From Ruminiclostridium sp. (GTDB taxonomy: Bacteria > Bacillota > Clostridia > Oscillospirales > Ruminococcaceae), in contig JAGAVH010000060.1 of assembly GCA_017942025.1 (NCBI GenBank), positions 1-64,000 on the forward strand: a stretch of 64,000 nt of DNA. Reading direction: 5' to 3'. The notes beneath the pieces were generated by a model. That model was given only the letters and a program-made list of their open reading frames with translations. It had not been told where the DNA came from and ran no database searches. Positions 1 through 8,600 of the stretch are shown in pieces. The position numbers and the translations under genes are program-made. How positions within the stretch are numbered: the first letter of the stretch is position 1; the number at the start of each line of letters is the position of its first letter.

Positions 1-221
1 TTTATTGCTGATTGCACAAATTTTACTTATATCCTTACAAGCTGAAAAAATCATTGTTTTTCGGCTTTGTTGTTATGCCATTTATTTTCCGAAAAAATAT
101 ATTTTTTTCAGGAAAAAGGCTTGACAAACAGTAACAGGTTTGTCGAACTGAATATAAAACTAACTCCAGAGAAGACGTTTTCTTCTCCGGAGTTTTGTTG
201 TGTTATAAACGAATTGTTATT
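1..221. other. AT-rich intergenic stretch at the left edge
   Basis: No coding region can be supported here. The stretch is AT-rich and contains the terminator described separately at 162-200. A TTGACA at 121-126 has no -10 box at the usual spacing, so I do not call a promoter. The gene to the left is outside the window. Confidence 0.5.
162..200 (-). terminator. Rho-independent terminator, probably bidirectional
   Basis: A 14-position stem with one mismatch (162-175 against 181-194, loop CGTTT) has T-rich flanks on both strands. It lies 28 bases beyond the stop codon of the minus-strand gene that ends at 222, so it most likely ends that transcript. Confidence 0.8.
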
Positions 222-647
222 TTACTGTTCGTTTTCGTAGTAATTCAAGGCTTCTTCGTATAATGCTCTGCATTGTTGTTCATCGTTGTAAGACAAGCAA
301 TCATCGGCGTAACTAAACGTAAAGAAAGGCTCTTTTTCGTTCATAGATGAGGGAAGCCTTTGCCATAATTCGTACATTTTTCTGCTGAATTCCTTAATAT
401 TGCTTTCCTGATAAACAGACTTCAGAATACCCATTAAGAGGGATCCGAATTTGTCTTGATCGATTGTAGAGGTCTGCATTAAAGAAAACAAATGAAGCAT
501 TGCATCCTTGCATTTCATTCCTTCTAAATTCAGGAGCTCTTCATTCGAAGGATCGTTGAGAAACAACTTATCCAGCACAAGCTGATACTCATCGTATCTG
601 CTATATCCTATTGAATATAATAAAGCATATACAAACAGTTCTTCCAT
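222..647 (-). CDS. Small hypothetical protein, 141 aa
   Basis: The product is acidic, with no signal peptide and no membrane segment. It is predicted to be mostly helical, with leucine-rich amphipathic stretches and a Tyr/Glu-rich C-terminus ending EEALNYYENEQ. I do not recognise the family. Small soluble acidic orphan proteins of this kind are often immunity or adaptor proteins, but nothing here proves it. It stands alone: a terminator follows it at 162-200, and the upstream side holds a hairpin array rather than an obvious promoter. Confidence 0.55.
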   Translation of the reverse strand: MEELFVYALLYSIGYSRYDEYQLVLDKLFLNDPSNEELLNLEGMKCKDAMLHLFSLMQTSTIDQDKFGSLLMGILKSVYQESNIKEFSRKMYELWQRLPSSMNEKEPFFTFSYADDCLSYNDEQQCRALYEEALNYYENEQ

Positions 648-680
648 AACGCTACCCTATAATTCCGTTTTTATCCATCT

Positions 681-826
681 ATTGACCTTGTCAATGGATA
701 CCACAGCTTCGTGCAAGGCACGAAACATCACTCGGCGAAGCCGTACTTCACTATTGCCGACGGCAATAACATCACTTCGTGCAAGGCACGAAACATCACT
801 CTGAAATTTGGCAAGCCAAATTTCAG
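681..826. repeat. Tandem array of short hairpins separated by ACATCACT
   Basis: Consecutive perfect inverted repeats occur at 681-695 (ATTGAC/GTCAAT), 708-724 (TTCGTGC/GCACGAA), 733-743 (CGGC/GCCG), 753-767 (ATTGCCG/CGGCAAT), 776-792 (TTCGTGC/GCACGAA again) and 801-826 (12-bp arms, 2-base loop). The later five are separated by ACATCACT or the near match TACTTCACT (725-732, 744-752, 769-776, 793-800). The stems differ in sequence while the spacer is kept. The last hairpin covers the stop codon of the minus-strand gene ending at 823, so at least that unit is transcribed and may help end the transcript. Confidence 0.85.
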
Positions 827-2079
827 TCCGCTTCCCAGCTGCCTAAATACTTTTCCTGCTTTTCTGTAAGAGTATCTATCTGTACGTTCCAGTAGCCTAG
901 AATTCTTCTTGCTACTTCCTTATCCACCTCGGCAGGAACGTTTACAGTCATTCTGTCACCATTCTTTATAGCCTTGTGATTTTCTGTCAGATATTTTGCG
1001 GAAAGCGCCTGAATAGCAAAGCTCATATCCATGATTTCTGCAGGGTGTCCGTCACCTGCCGCAAGGTTTACAAGTCTGCCTTGTGCTATTACGTTTATTT
1101 TCTTGCCGTTAGAGAGCTTGTAGTAGGTGATATTATTTCTTGCAACGCCGCTTTCAACTGCAATTTCTGCAAGTCTTGCCACGTTTACCTCTACGTCAAA
1201 GTGACCTGCATTTGATAAAATCGCACCGTCCTTCATATTCATAAAGGAATCCTCTCCTATAACGTCGCAGCAGCCTGTAACCGTTACGAAGAAATCGCCT
1301 ATCTTTGCCGCTTCGACCATAGGCATTACCTTAAAGCCGTCCATAACTGCTTCCATAGCTCTGATGGGATTTACTTCTGTTACGATAACGGATGCACCGA
1401 GTCCCTTTGCTCTCATTGCTACACCCTTACCGCACCAGCCGTAGCCTGCTACGACTACATTCTTACCTGCAACGATAAGGTTTGTCGTGCGGTTTATACC
1501 GTCCCATACCGACTGACCTGTGCCGTAGCGGTTATCGAATAAATGCTTGCAGTCTGCATCGTTTACAAGCATCATAGGGAATTTTAGTTCCTTCGCCTTA
1601 TCCATTGCGATAAGTCTTATAATACCCGTTGTAGTTTCCTCACAGCCGCCTATCACGTTATCTATAAGGTGGGGGTATTCGTTGTGGATAAGATTTACAA
1701 GGTCGCCGCCATCATCAATGATGATATTGGGAGCCGCCTCGATTACCGCACAGGTGTGTCTGTGATAGTCCTCAGCGGTAGCGTCATACCAGGCGAATAC
1801 GTTAAGACCGCCGTGAACCAGCGCCGCCGCCACGTCATCCTGGGTAGAAAGAGGGTTACTGCCTGTGATGTACATTTCTGCACCGCCAGCCGCAAGAACA
1901 CGGCAAAGATATGCAGTCTTTGCTTCGAGATGTACCGATAAGGCAATCTTTAAGCCTGCAAAGGGCTTTGTCTTTGAAAATTCCTCTTCAATTCCACGGA
2001 GCAAGGGCATATTTGCCTTTACCCAGCTTATTTTGGTTTCGCCGCTTTCCCAGAGTTCCGGATTTCTGATTTCGCTCAT
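823..2079 (-). CDS. ahcY: AhcY-family hydrolase, probably S-inosylhomocysteine-type
   Basis: NAD-dependent adenosylhomocysteinase family, 418 aa, which releases homocysteine from the SAM by-product. It has the short archaeal/Thermotoga-like architecture. Visible landmarks are the Lys/Asp segment DCKHLFDN, the Rossmann glycine motif GYGWCGKG, the catalytic-His segments GHFDVEV and GDGHPAEIMDMSF, and a C-terminus YLGSWEAD. The base-recognition motif reads H50-L-E52-A-K54 (HxExK) instead of the HxTxE of adenine-specific enzymes. That fits a 6-oxo purine (S-inosylhomocysteine) substrate, particularly as a SAH deaminase gene lies 16 bp upstream. I chose Met at 2079 because AGAAAGGA precedes it; the upstream ATG at 2103 overlaps the previous gene. 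Confidence 0.9.
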   Translation of the reverse strand: MSEIRNPELWESGETKISWVKANMPLLRGIEEEFSKTKPFAGLKIALSVHLEAKTAYLCRVLAAGGAEMYITGSNPLSTQDDVAAALVHGGLNVFAWYDATAEDYHRHTCAVIEAAPNIIIDDGGDLVNLIHNEYPHLIDNVIGGCEETTTGIIRLIAMDKAKELKFPMMLVNDADCKHLFDNRYGTGQSVWDGINRTTNLIVAGKNVVVAGYGWCGKGVAMRAKGLGASVIVTEVNPIRAMEAVMDGFKVMPMVEAAKIGDFFVTVTGCCDVIGEDSFMNMKDGAILSNAGHFDVEVNVARLAEIAVESGVARNNITYYKLSNGKKINVIAQGRLVNLAAGDGHPAEIMDMSFAIQALSAKYLTENHKAIKNGDRMTVNVPAEVDKEVARRILGYWNVQIDTLTEKQEKYLGSWEAD

Positions 2080-2095
2080 TTTTAAAATTCCTTTC

Positions 2096-3379
2096 TTAAC
2101 CATCTATTCTTTTCATTGTTTCGTTGCAGTGGAAGTAGATTTCCTCTGCGTCAAGATTCTTTATCTCGTAGTTTTCCATTAACAGCTCACCGTCTACCAT
2201 AAGGCTTTCAACCTCATATCCGCTGGCAGAATAGCACATTGCCGCTATGGGATTGTTAAGAGGCTGCATAGAAGGACAGCTCATATTCATTATCATAATA
2301 TCTGATTTTGCTCCTTCTCTTAAAACGCCTGTATCGGAAAGATCGAGTGCCTTTGCACCCGTTTCTGTAGCCATTTTAAGAGTCTGCTGGGCGGTAACCG
2401 CCTGGGCAGTTCTTGTATTGCCCTTATGCGCAAGGGAGATGAAGTTCATATCGCTGAACATATTGAGAGTGTTGTTGCTGGCGGCACTATCAGTACCTAT
2501 GCAGAGTCTTACTCCCTTTTCCAGCATATCGGGGATACGGGCAAAGCCGTTACCGAGCTTTGCATTGCTTATGGGGTTTGTAGCTACAAAAACTCCTCTT
2601 TCGGCAAGTATCTCAATGTCCTTATCGGAAAGCTGTACGCAATGTGCCGCTACCGTGTGGAAGTCGAACATTCCCATATTGTCAAGATACTCTACGGGAG
2701 AACAGCCGTGCTGTGCATAGCAGTCTTCAATCTCCTTAACCGATTCAGATAGATGAATATTGATTCCCATATTATATTCCTTCGCCTTTTCCATAACAAG
2801 CTCCAGATATTCTCTGTCGGTCGTATAGATGGCGTGAGGTCCCATCATGAATTTAAGTCGCTTATTGCCGCCGTACTTTTCCATATCGTAGAGGGTATCC
2901 TCAATTCTTCTGATACCGCCCTCGTCGTTTCTGCCGTTACCTACAAGACCTCTTGTGATAACTGCCTTCAGTCCGCTTTCGCTTACCGCTCTTGTTACGT
3001 CCTCACGACAGATGTTCATATCTAAAAATGCAGTAGTACCCGTTCTTATCATTTCAAGGCAGGCGAGCTTTGTACCCCAGTACAGATCGTCGGGGGTCAG
3101 CTTGTCCTCCATAGGCATAATTCTACCGAAGAGCCAATCGTGGAACATAAGATCGTCAGCACTGTTTCTGAATACTGACATATAGCTGTGGGTATGGGCG
3201 TTTACAAGACCTGCGGAGGCAAGTCTGCCCTTGCCGTCAATTATCTTGTCAGCGGCAAAATCCTCTGCCTTTCCGATTTTTGTGATAGTATCATCTGTAA
3301 TACAGATATCACATTTTTCCGTCTTAAAGCCGTCGCCGTCGGGTAAGATTGCAGTAATGTCTTTGATAAGTGTATTCAT
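2096..3379 (-). CDS. mtaD: 5-methylthioadenosine/S-adenosylhomocysteine deaminase
   Basis: Amidohydrolase-superfamily TIM barrel of 427 aa that deaminates SAH and/or 5-methylthioadenosine to the inosine derivatives. Metal ligands and active-site segments are visible in order: HTHSYMS near residue 62, GPHAIYT near 180, HLSES near 208, AHCV near 240 and GTDSAASNN near 300. The gene lies between a DUF2079 membrane protein (16-bp gap) and ahcY (16-bp gap), so all three are probably co-transcribed from the promoter at 5245-5273. Paired with an HxExK-type AhcY it suggests a deaminate-then-hydrolyse route. Guanine or cytosine deaminase is less likely given the neighbour. Confidence 0.88.
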   Translation of the reverse strand: MNTLIKDITAILPDGDGFKTEKCDICITDDTITKIGKAEDFAADKIIDGKGRLASAGLVNAHTHSYMSVFRNSADDLMFHDWLFGRIMPMEDKLTPDDLYWGTKLACLEMIRTGTTAFLDMNICREDVTRAVSESGLKAVITRGLVGNGRNDEGGIRRIEDTLYDMEKYGGNKRLKFMMGPHAIYTTDREYLELVMEKAKEYNMGINIHLSESVKEIEDCYAQHGCSPVEYLDNMGMFDFHTVAAHCVQLSDKDIEILAERGVFVATNPISNAKLGNGFARIPDMLEKGVRLCIGTDSAASNNTLNMFSDMNFISLAHKGNTRTAQAVTAQQTLKMATETGAKALDLSDTGVLREGAKSDIMIMNMSCPSMQPLNNPIAAMCYSASGYEVESLMVDGELLMENYEIKNLDAEEIYFHCNETMKRIDG

Positions 3380-3395
3380 AGCTTTTCCTTTCTTT

Positions 3396-5225
3396 TTACG
3401 TAGCTTTAACCAGCTTCGTTATTCTGAAGCTCACCTTTTCGTCGATATATGCTTCCTTGTAGCCTCTGTCTATGAAGAATTTGTAGTTTTCTTCGTAGCG
3501 TGCCAGAGATTTATCAAGAAGTATAATATCTGAAAGGGGAGTATTTTTATCAGTCGCTAGAGTGTGGGCAGGAGGAGCATATAATTCCTTCTGCTTATAT
3601 AAAGCAGGGATAAAGAAGGTGTCCGCCGTAATGCTTTCCTCTGTCACGGGCATAGCTTCAAGATAACTTATGACTGCATTATGTTTCGGATTGTCGATAT
3701 AGTTAAGATTTATCAGCATACCCGTCATAGTGGATATAGTCATCATTGCCGCTGCAACAACGGAAAAGGCGGTAACGCATTTTCTCTGCTCGTATTTAAG
3801 ATCCCTTAAATTCATTGCAAACAGCCACATCAGTATTGCACCCGTTCCGAAGGAATACTGGAAATATATCGAATACTGATAGGAATAATCAGGCATAAGG
3901 TTAACCAGTATAAAGGGTATCAGCAGAATGTATCTGTGAAATTTCTTTGTTATCAGAGGCATAAAGGCGAGGGGCGTCAGCATCTGTATAACGTACACCG
4001 CCTTATCTCCCGTAAGGAGATTTGAAAGGGCGTAGGCAGGGTTTAAAATGACCGACATGATAACGGTTATAAGTCCGCCGTTTTCGTTATACATATATTC
4101 CTTATACCGCCAGGTCATAATACCCAGTCCCTGACTTTCAAGATAAGCACAACAGATAGCAAAGTAAATTACCGATATAGCAAATACAAGTATACCTGTT
4201 TTTCTCATCTTACTGCTTCTGTCGGAGAATATCAGATACAGACCGATTATTGCCGCATATACCGCCGCATCCTCCTTTATCGAAAGGGTAAGGATAGTAA
4301 ATATAACGGTAAGCGGTATGCTTTCTCTTTCTATTGCATAGAAAAGCCACATCAGGAAGGGAACCAGCAGACAGTTTTCGTGCATATCGTAATTACAACC
4401 GCCGATAAAGGCAGGGTAAAGGGTAAAGGTCACGCATACAAGAGCAGTCTTGAATCTTGTAAGGCCATATCTTCCACATATCAGAAAAAGCGGAACAACT
4501 CCTGACAAAATAGCAAGTCCCTGCAATATCTGGAGCGTTATCGGATGGGGATATATCATATAGAAGGGGAGCAGTAGAAAGTATGCAGGAGAAACGTGTA
4601 CCGAAAAATGGGACAGAAGATAATTTCTTTCCACGGTTGTAACTGCGCCCATACCATCCTTCATATTTTCAAACATCTGTGTGAAGATACCAAAATCAAA
4701 ACAAGGTGCGCTGAGAGTATAATATCTCGCTATAGTTGACATTATGGTAAAAAGCAGCATAATCGTACAGCCGCATATTATAAGGACGGTAGCGGTGCTT
4801 GTCACCGCTTTACCTGCTTTCAGTCTGTGTCGTCCGATAGTCTGCCATATAACAAGAGCAAGAAAGGGAGCGAGAGCTATAAAAATCCCGATACCCCTTC
4901 CTTTTTCAAGAAAATATGCAAAGCTTAAATAACAGCAGGATATAGCGGTCATAATAAAGAGCATAAAGGCGTCGGTATTATATTCTTTTATAAGGGGAAT
5001 AAATTTTAAAATTGTAAGCACAAGATAGCCTACCGCAAAGGTTCCGATAAATACAGCTATATTTATTTCTATCGGGAAATCCTTGGTGAAGATTTGACCT
5101 TTGTTCATATACTGAAAAAGGCAGGCGAAAAGATACCCTGCAATTATCCTCATCAGATAAAGAGAGCCGTAGTTATCGTTTTTTATTTTGTTTTTAAAAT
5201 CAGCTAAAATAACTTTTAAATCCAT
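3396..5225 (-). CDS. DUF2079 multi-pass membrane protein
   Basis: Protein of 609 aa with about a dozen hydrophobic segments. The DUF2079 landmarks are the early loop CFDFGIFTQM and the following SHFSVHVSPAYFLLLPFY. Family members resemble GT-C polyprenol-dependent glycosyltransferases, but their substrate is unknown. I prefer Met at 5225 (MDLKVILADF) over the earlier in-frame start because AAGAGGT sits just upstream of it and the -10 box lies only 20 bp away. It is the first gene of the deaminase/AhcY operon; the functional link to SAM recycling is unclear and may be accidental. Confidence 0.8.
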   Translation of the reverse strand: MDLKVILADFKNKIKNDNYGSLYLMRIIAGYLFACLFQYMNKGQIFTKDFPIEINIAVFIGTFAVGYLVLTILKFIPLIKEYNTDAFMLFIMTAISCCYLSFAYFLEKGRGIGIFIALAPFLALVIWQTIGRHRLKAGKAVTSTATVLIICGCTIMLLFTIMSTIARYYTLSAPCFDFGIFTQMFENMKDGMGAVTTVERNYLLSHFSVHVSPAYFLLLPFYMIYPHPITLQILQGLAILSGVVPLFLICGRYGLTRFKTALVCVTFTLYPAFIGGCNYDMHENCLLVPFLMWLFYAIERESIPLTVIFTILTLSIKEDAAVYAAIIGLYLIFSDRSSKMRKTGILVFAISVIYFAICCAYLESQGLGIMTWRYKEYMYNENGGLITVIMSVILNPAYALSNLLTGDKAVYVIQMLTPLAFMPLITKKFHRYILLIPFILVNLMPDYSYQYSIYFQYSFGTGAILMWLFAMNLRDLKYEQRKCVTAFSVVAAAMMTISTMTGMLINLNYIDNPKHNAVISYLEAMPVTEESITADTFFIPALYKQKELYAPPAHTLATDKNTPLSDIILLDKSLARYEENYKFFIDRGYKEAYIDEKVSFRITKLVKAT

Positions 5226-5244
5226 AATAAAAACCTCTTTTACT

Positions 5245-5273
5245 ATTGTAGCATAACTATGAAAAAATTGCAA
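5245..5273 (-). promoter_or_regulatory. Sigma-A-type promoter for the DUF2079-mtaD-ahcY operon
   Basis: Reading the minus strand, TTGCAA (5273-5268) and TACAAT (5250-5245) are separated by 17 bases. They stand immediately downstream of the U-tract of the terminator hairpin at 5278-5308. Confidence 0.7.
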
Positions 5274-5277
5274 CAAA

Positions 5278-5676
5278 AAACGCTCTGTAATTACTGTACA
5301 GAGCGTCTCAGTGTGTAGACAAAGTCATTTGTCTACACACTGTCAGACGATGAAAAACGCACGTCAGCCATTGATTTTGACCTGTTCGGTCAAAATCGTC
5401 AACCGCCGCCGTCGGCATACGAACGGCAAGGATGCCGTAAAGCGAACACCAAAAGTGCATCACGACGATGCACAACAAAGTGTTCGCATAAGGTACGTTA
5501 GACGTCAGTTGACGAAGTAAGCAAAAATGCTTTAGGGGAGCCGTTTGCGGCTCCCCTAAAATTCTATGTTGCGATTTTTATTTATACACCTAAATTAATA
5601 TAAATTGCCTGCATTTTTGCGGTGCGTGAGTTTGTCTTCAGTCTGAAACGCTCTGTAGTTACTGTACAGAGCGTCT
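5278..5676. mobile_element. Structured MITE-like element, copy A, with 31-bp direct repeats
   Basis: Direct repeats of 31 bp (5278-5308 and 5646-5676, 30/31 identical) are two copies of a terminator hairpin with CGCTCTGTA stems. The 337-bp core (5309-5645) has imperfect 18-bp terminal inverted repeats, CAGTGTGTAGACAAAGTC against CAGACTGAAGACAAACTC on the other strand (14/18). Inside are a 15-bp stem hairpin at 5309-5342, several further hairpins, a terminator-like hairpin at 5531-5560, and the pair GCAAAAATGC (5521-5530)/GCATTTTTGC (5611-5620). TCAGAC (5343-5348) can pair with GTCTGA (5641-5646) to close the whole structure. No ORF of note is present. A shorter copy lies at 56377-56678. Confidence 0.85.
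5531..5560. terminator. Internal terminator-like hairpin of element A
   Basis: A stem TTTAGGGGAGCC/GGCTCCCCTAAA with a GTTTGC loop. The corresponding hairpin of copy B (56533-56562) has a compensated base-pair change (G-C to A-T) in the same stem. Confidence 0.6.
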
Positions 5677-8600
5677 TTTAACCATTGTTTTCTTTTTATG
5701 ATAAATATTATAAGGGTTACGATGCCCGCAACAAAGAGCAGAGAAAGTGCTACCGTAACTATTATCGTATTTGAAAGAGGGAAGGATTCCTTTTCTGCGG
5801 AGGAAGTATCCGTATTTACGCTTTCGCTGTCAGAGGAATTATCCGTTTTATTTCCGTTCTGACCTGATTCCGTATTGCCGCCGCTTTCCGAATTGTTGTT
5901 GCCGCCTTCAGGTACGGAGGAGGGTGTATCAGCTTCGCTCTGTGTCACATCCGCCGATTCGTTGCTGCTATCAGAAGAAGCGGAGCTGTTATCAGGTGCA
6001 GGTGTGCCGTCGGGCTTCGGTGTGTTGTTCTGATTGTCCTTTGTAGTGGTGGACGGCTTTTCCGAGGGCTTTGACGGAAGGGCAGGAGCTGGCACGGTTG
6101 TGATGGGTGGTATCACGGGATTATTGGGACTAAGGGGATTATCGTCTTCTATAGGATTATCATCTGTCGGCAATCTGTCGGTAGCCGGAGGATTTGTCTG
6201 AGCGGGGATGTTATCTCTGTATTCCTCATAATGACATCTTTCACAATGGCAGAGTACTTTGTTTCCCTGCTCGGTATAGCTGAAATCGTGTCCTAACGGT
6301 GATAGCTCGGTATAGGATATCTGCACCTTACATCTGCTGCAGATGTAGGAATCGTAACCGCCGTTAAGACAGTCAGGCTTTACTCTGATATATTCGCTGA
6401 AGGTGTGAGGACAGTATTCGTCGTCATCGCTTCCTGCGTCAAATCCGCTTTCTGAATTTCTGTCGAAATCCTTATCTATTCCATAGGATATGCTTTCTGT
6501 CCATACGTCTGTAAAATAGGTTATGCCGGGGAGAGTGTCTATATCCTTTATTGAGAAGGTGCCGAGTGATACCTTTCTTTCGCTGACCTTTCCTCCGTTT
6601 ACCTTGTAGGCGTCGCTGAAATCAAATATTGCGGTTATGTCTACGGTATCACTTCCGTAGTTGTAGGTGCATTCTGCCTTCATAGCGATAACGGGAGCGT
6701 TTACACCTGATTTATCGTAAGGCTCTATACTACAGATGTTTTTTGAAAGCTCAGTATCCGTGCCATCGGTATAAATATTGCCGTTTACGTTATTGCCGGG
6801 CTTGCCTGCGCCGAAGGAGGAAATATCCGTGCTTGTTGCTTTGGTCATTTTGCCCCACTCTATTGGCAATATACCACCGGTGTTTTTGTTTATGCCGTAT
6901 TGTTTGCCGTTAAGGGCCTTTTCCATTTTAAACGTGTAGGTACGAAGTGCATAATTGTTTTGCAGAGATACCTTTACTCCGTAATAATATCTGTCGTCTT
7001 CGCCGTAAATGATAACGGGAGTATCTCCTACGGGGTTGTTGCTTAAGGGGATGGTCATATCCGCCTCAAAATACATATATTTATTTTTATGAGAGGTGTC
7101 TGCAAAGGTAAAAATCGGTGGCAGAGTCTTTATACCCTTGTTTGCATTAGGCTCACTGTTCAGATAGCAGGACTCTGATAACAGTACCCTCACCTTATCG
7201 CTATCAGGATTCTTACCTGCTTCAATAAGAGATACCTGCGGTGCTTTTATACTTGTGTTAAAGGGAGAAACAAAGGGTGTTCTCTTCAGATAGGATGCTG
7301 TAATACCTCCTGATTCCTTTGTCTTGTTTCCGTTTTTATCCGTGATTACAAGACTGTCAGAAGCGGCAAAATCAAAATCGTATATCGTAAGACCTTTCCT
7401 GTCGCCTGACATATCGTCAAGCTCATATTTCAAATCGAATACAAGTCCGCCGGGATATACGGGAGTCAGAGTCTGGCTGTTATTGGATTCAGGATAATAG
7501 TAAAGGGAGGGTGTGCTTCCGCCCCAGAGCCATATAAGAGTACCGGGGATGATATTTTCGTGGCAGGTGTTGGGGTTATAGCTATACGTCTGATTTTCGG
7601 TAACCTGCCAGCCTCCCTTTGCCATAGAGGAAAGGTCAATCTGATTGTTCTTACAGTTTTCCTTTACAAGTGTATCCGAGCATAACACCTGCACCATTTC
7701 GGGAGTAGATTCCTTATGTCCTGAAAGATTGGCGGCTATTCTTGCATCGGAAATTGACGTTACCATCTTGCCACCCTTATTATAAAGAGTAGTTCTTCCG
7801 TCAAAGCAGAAATAGGTTGTGTATCTTGTTTCAGCGTCGCTGAATACGTTACCCACAATCTTCACGCCGTCGCTTATATGCATCTGGGTGATATTGCCTG
7901 CCTTTATTTCGGCAGACCATTTGTCCCTTTGAATATTGTCAGGGCCTGCAAGATGATTTGTTATACTTGTCGTTGCACAATGGGTAAGGTTGTTACCGAT
8001 AAATATATCGTTCCTTCCGAACTGGAAATTCCACACGTAGTCAAACACGTTGCCCGTGTATATGGAATTGCCGTCACCCTTCAGCTTAAAGCCGTTGGTC
8101 ATCTGCATAAATTCTATCCAGTTGCCTCTGAAGGAGGATTTCACAATATCGGTATCTGTAAGATAATAAGCATAGCTGTAGCCTACGCCGTAGTCGCAAA
8201 GACTGCCTGTGCCGTAGCTGTAACGCATTGCGGAACTATTTAATATACAACGCTTCATTATTCCGTAGGGGTTATACTGATTGTAGCCCTCTTCGATAAC
8301 TGAATTGTCAAAGGTACATTCTTCAAAAGCCGCTTCCATATATCCGAAGCGATAGTTTGATATATGCATTTTATCAAAGCGCACCTGATAGAAAACCGTT
8401 CCTGCCTTGTCGGTATCCTTTACGTATCCCACGTTATCGGGATATACTCGCATATTAAGGAAATAACCGCTTACCTTCCCTGTGTCTTTGCAATCCTGAA
8501 CAAAGCCGCCCGTCTTTTTAAGAGCGGAATTACCCACCGCAAGTGAGAAACCGCCGCCTACCAGCACTTCGTTCTGGGTATTCTTACCGCCGTTGCATAC

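Noticed and set aside
121-160. TTGACA followed by TATAAA as a promoter
   Set aside because: The spacing is 26 bases and no plus-strand gene follows; the region ends in a terminator.
5311-5520. Plus-strand 69-codon frame inside element A
   Set aside because: It runs through the hairpins, has no ribosome-binding site, and is not preserved in copy B.
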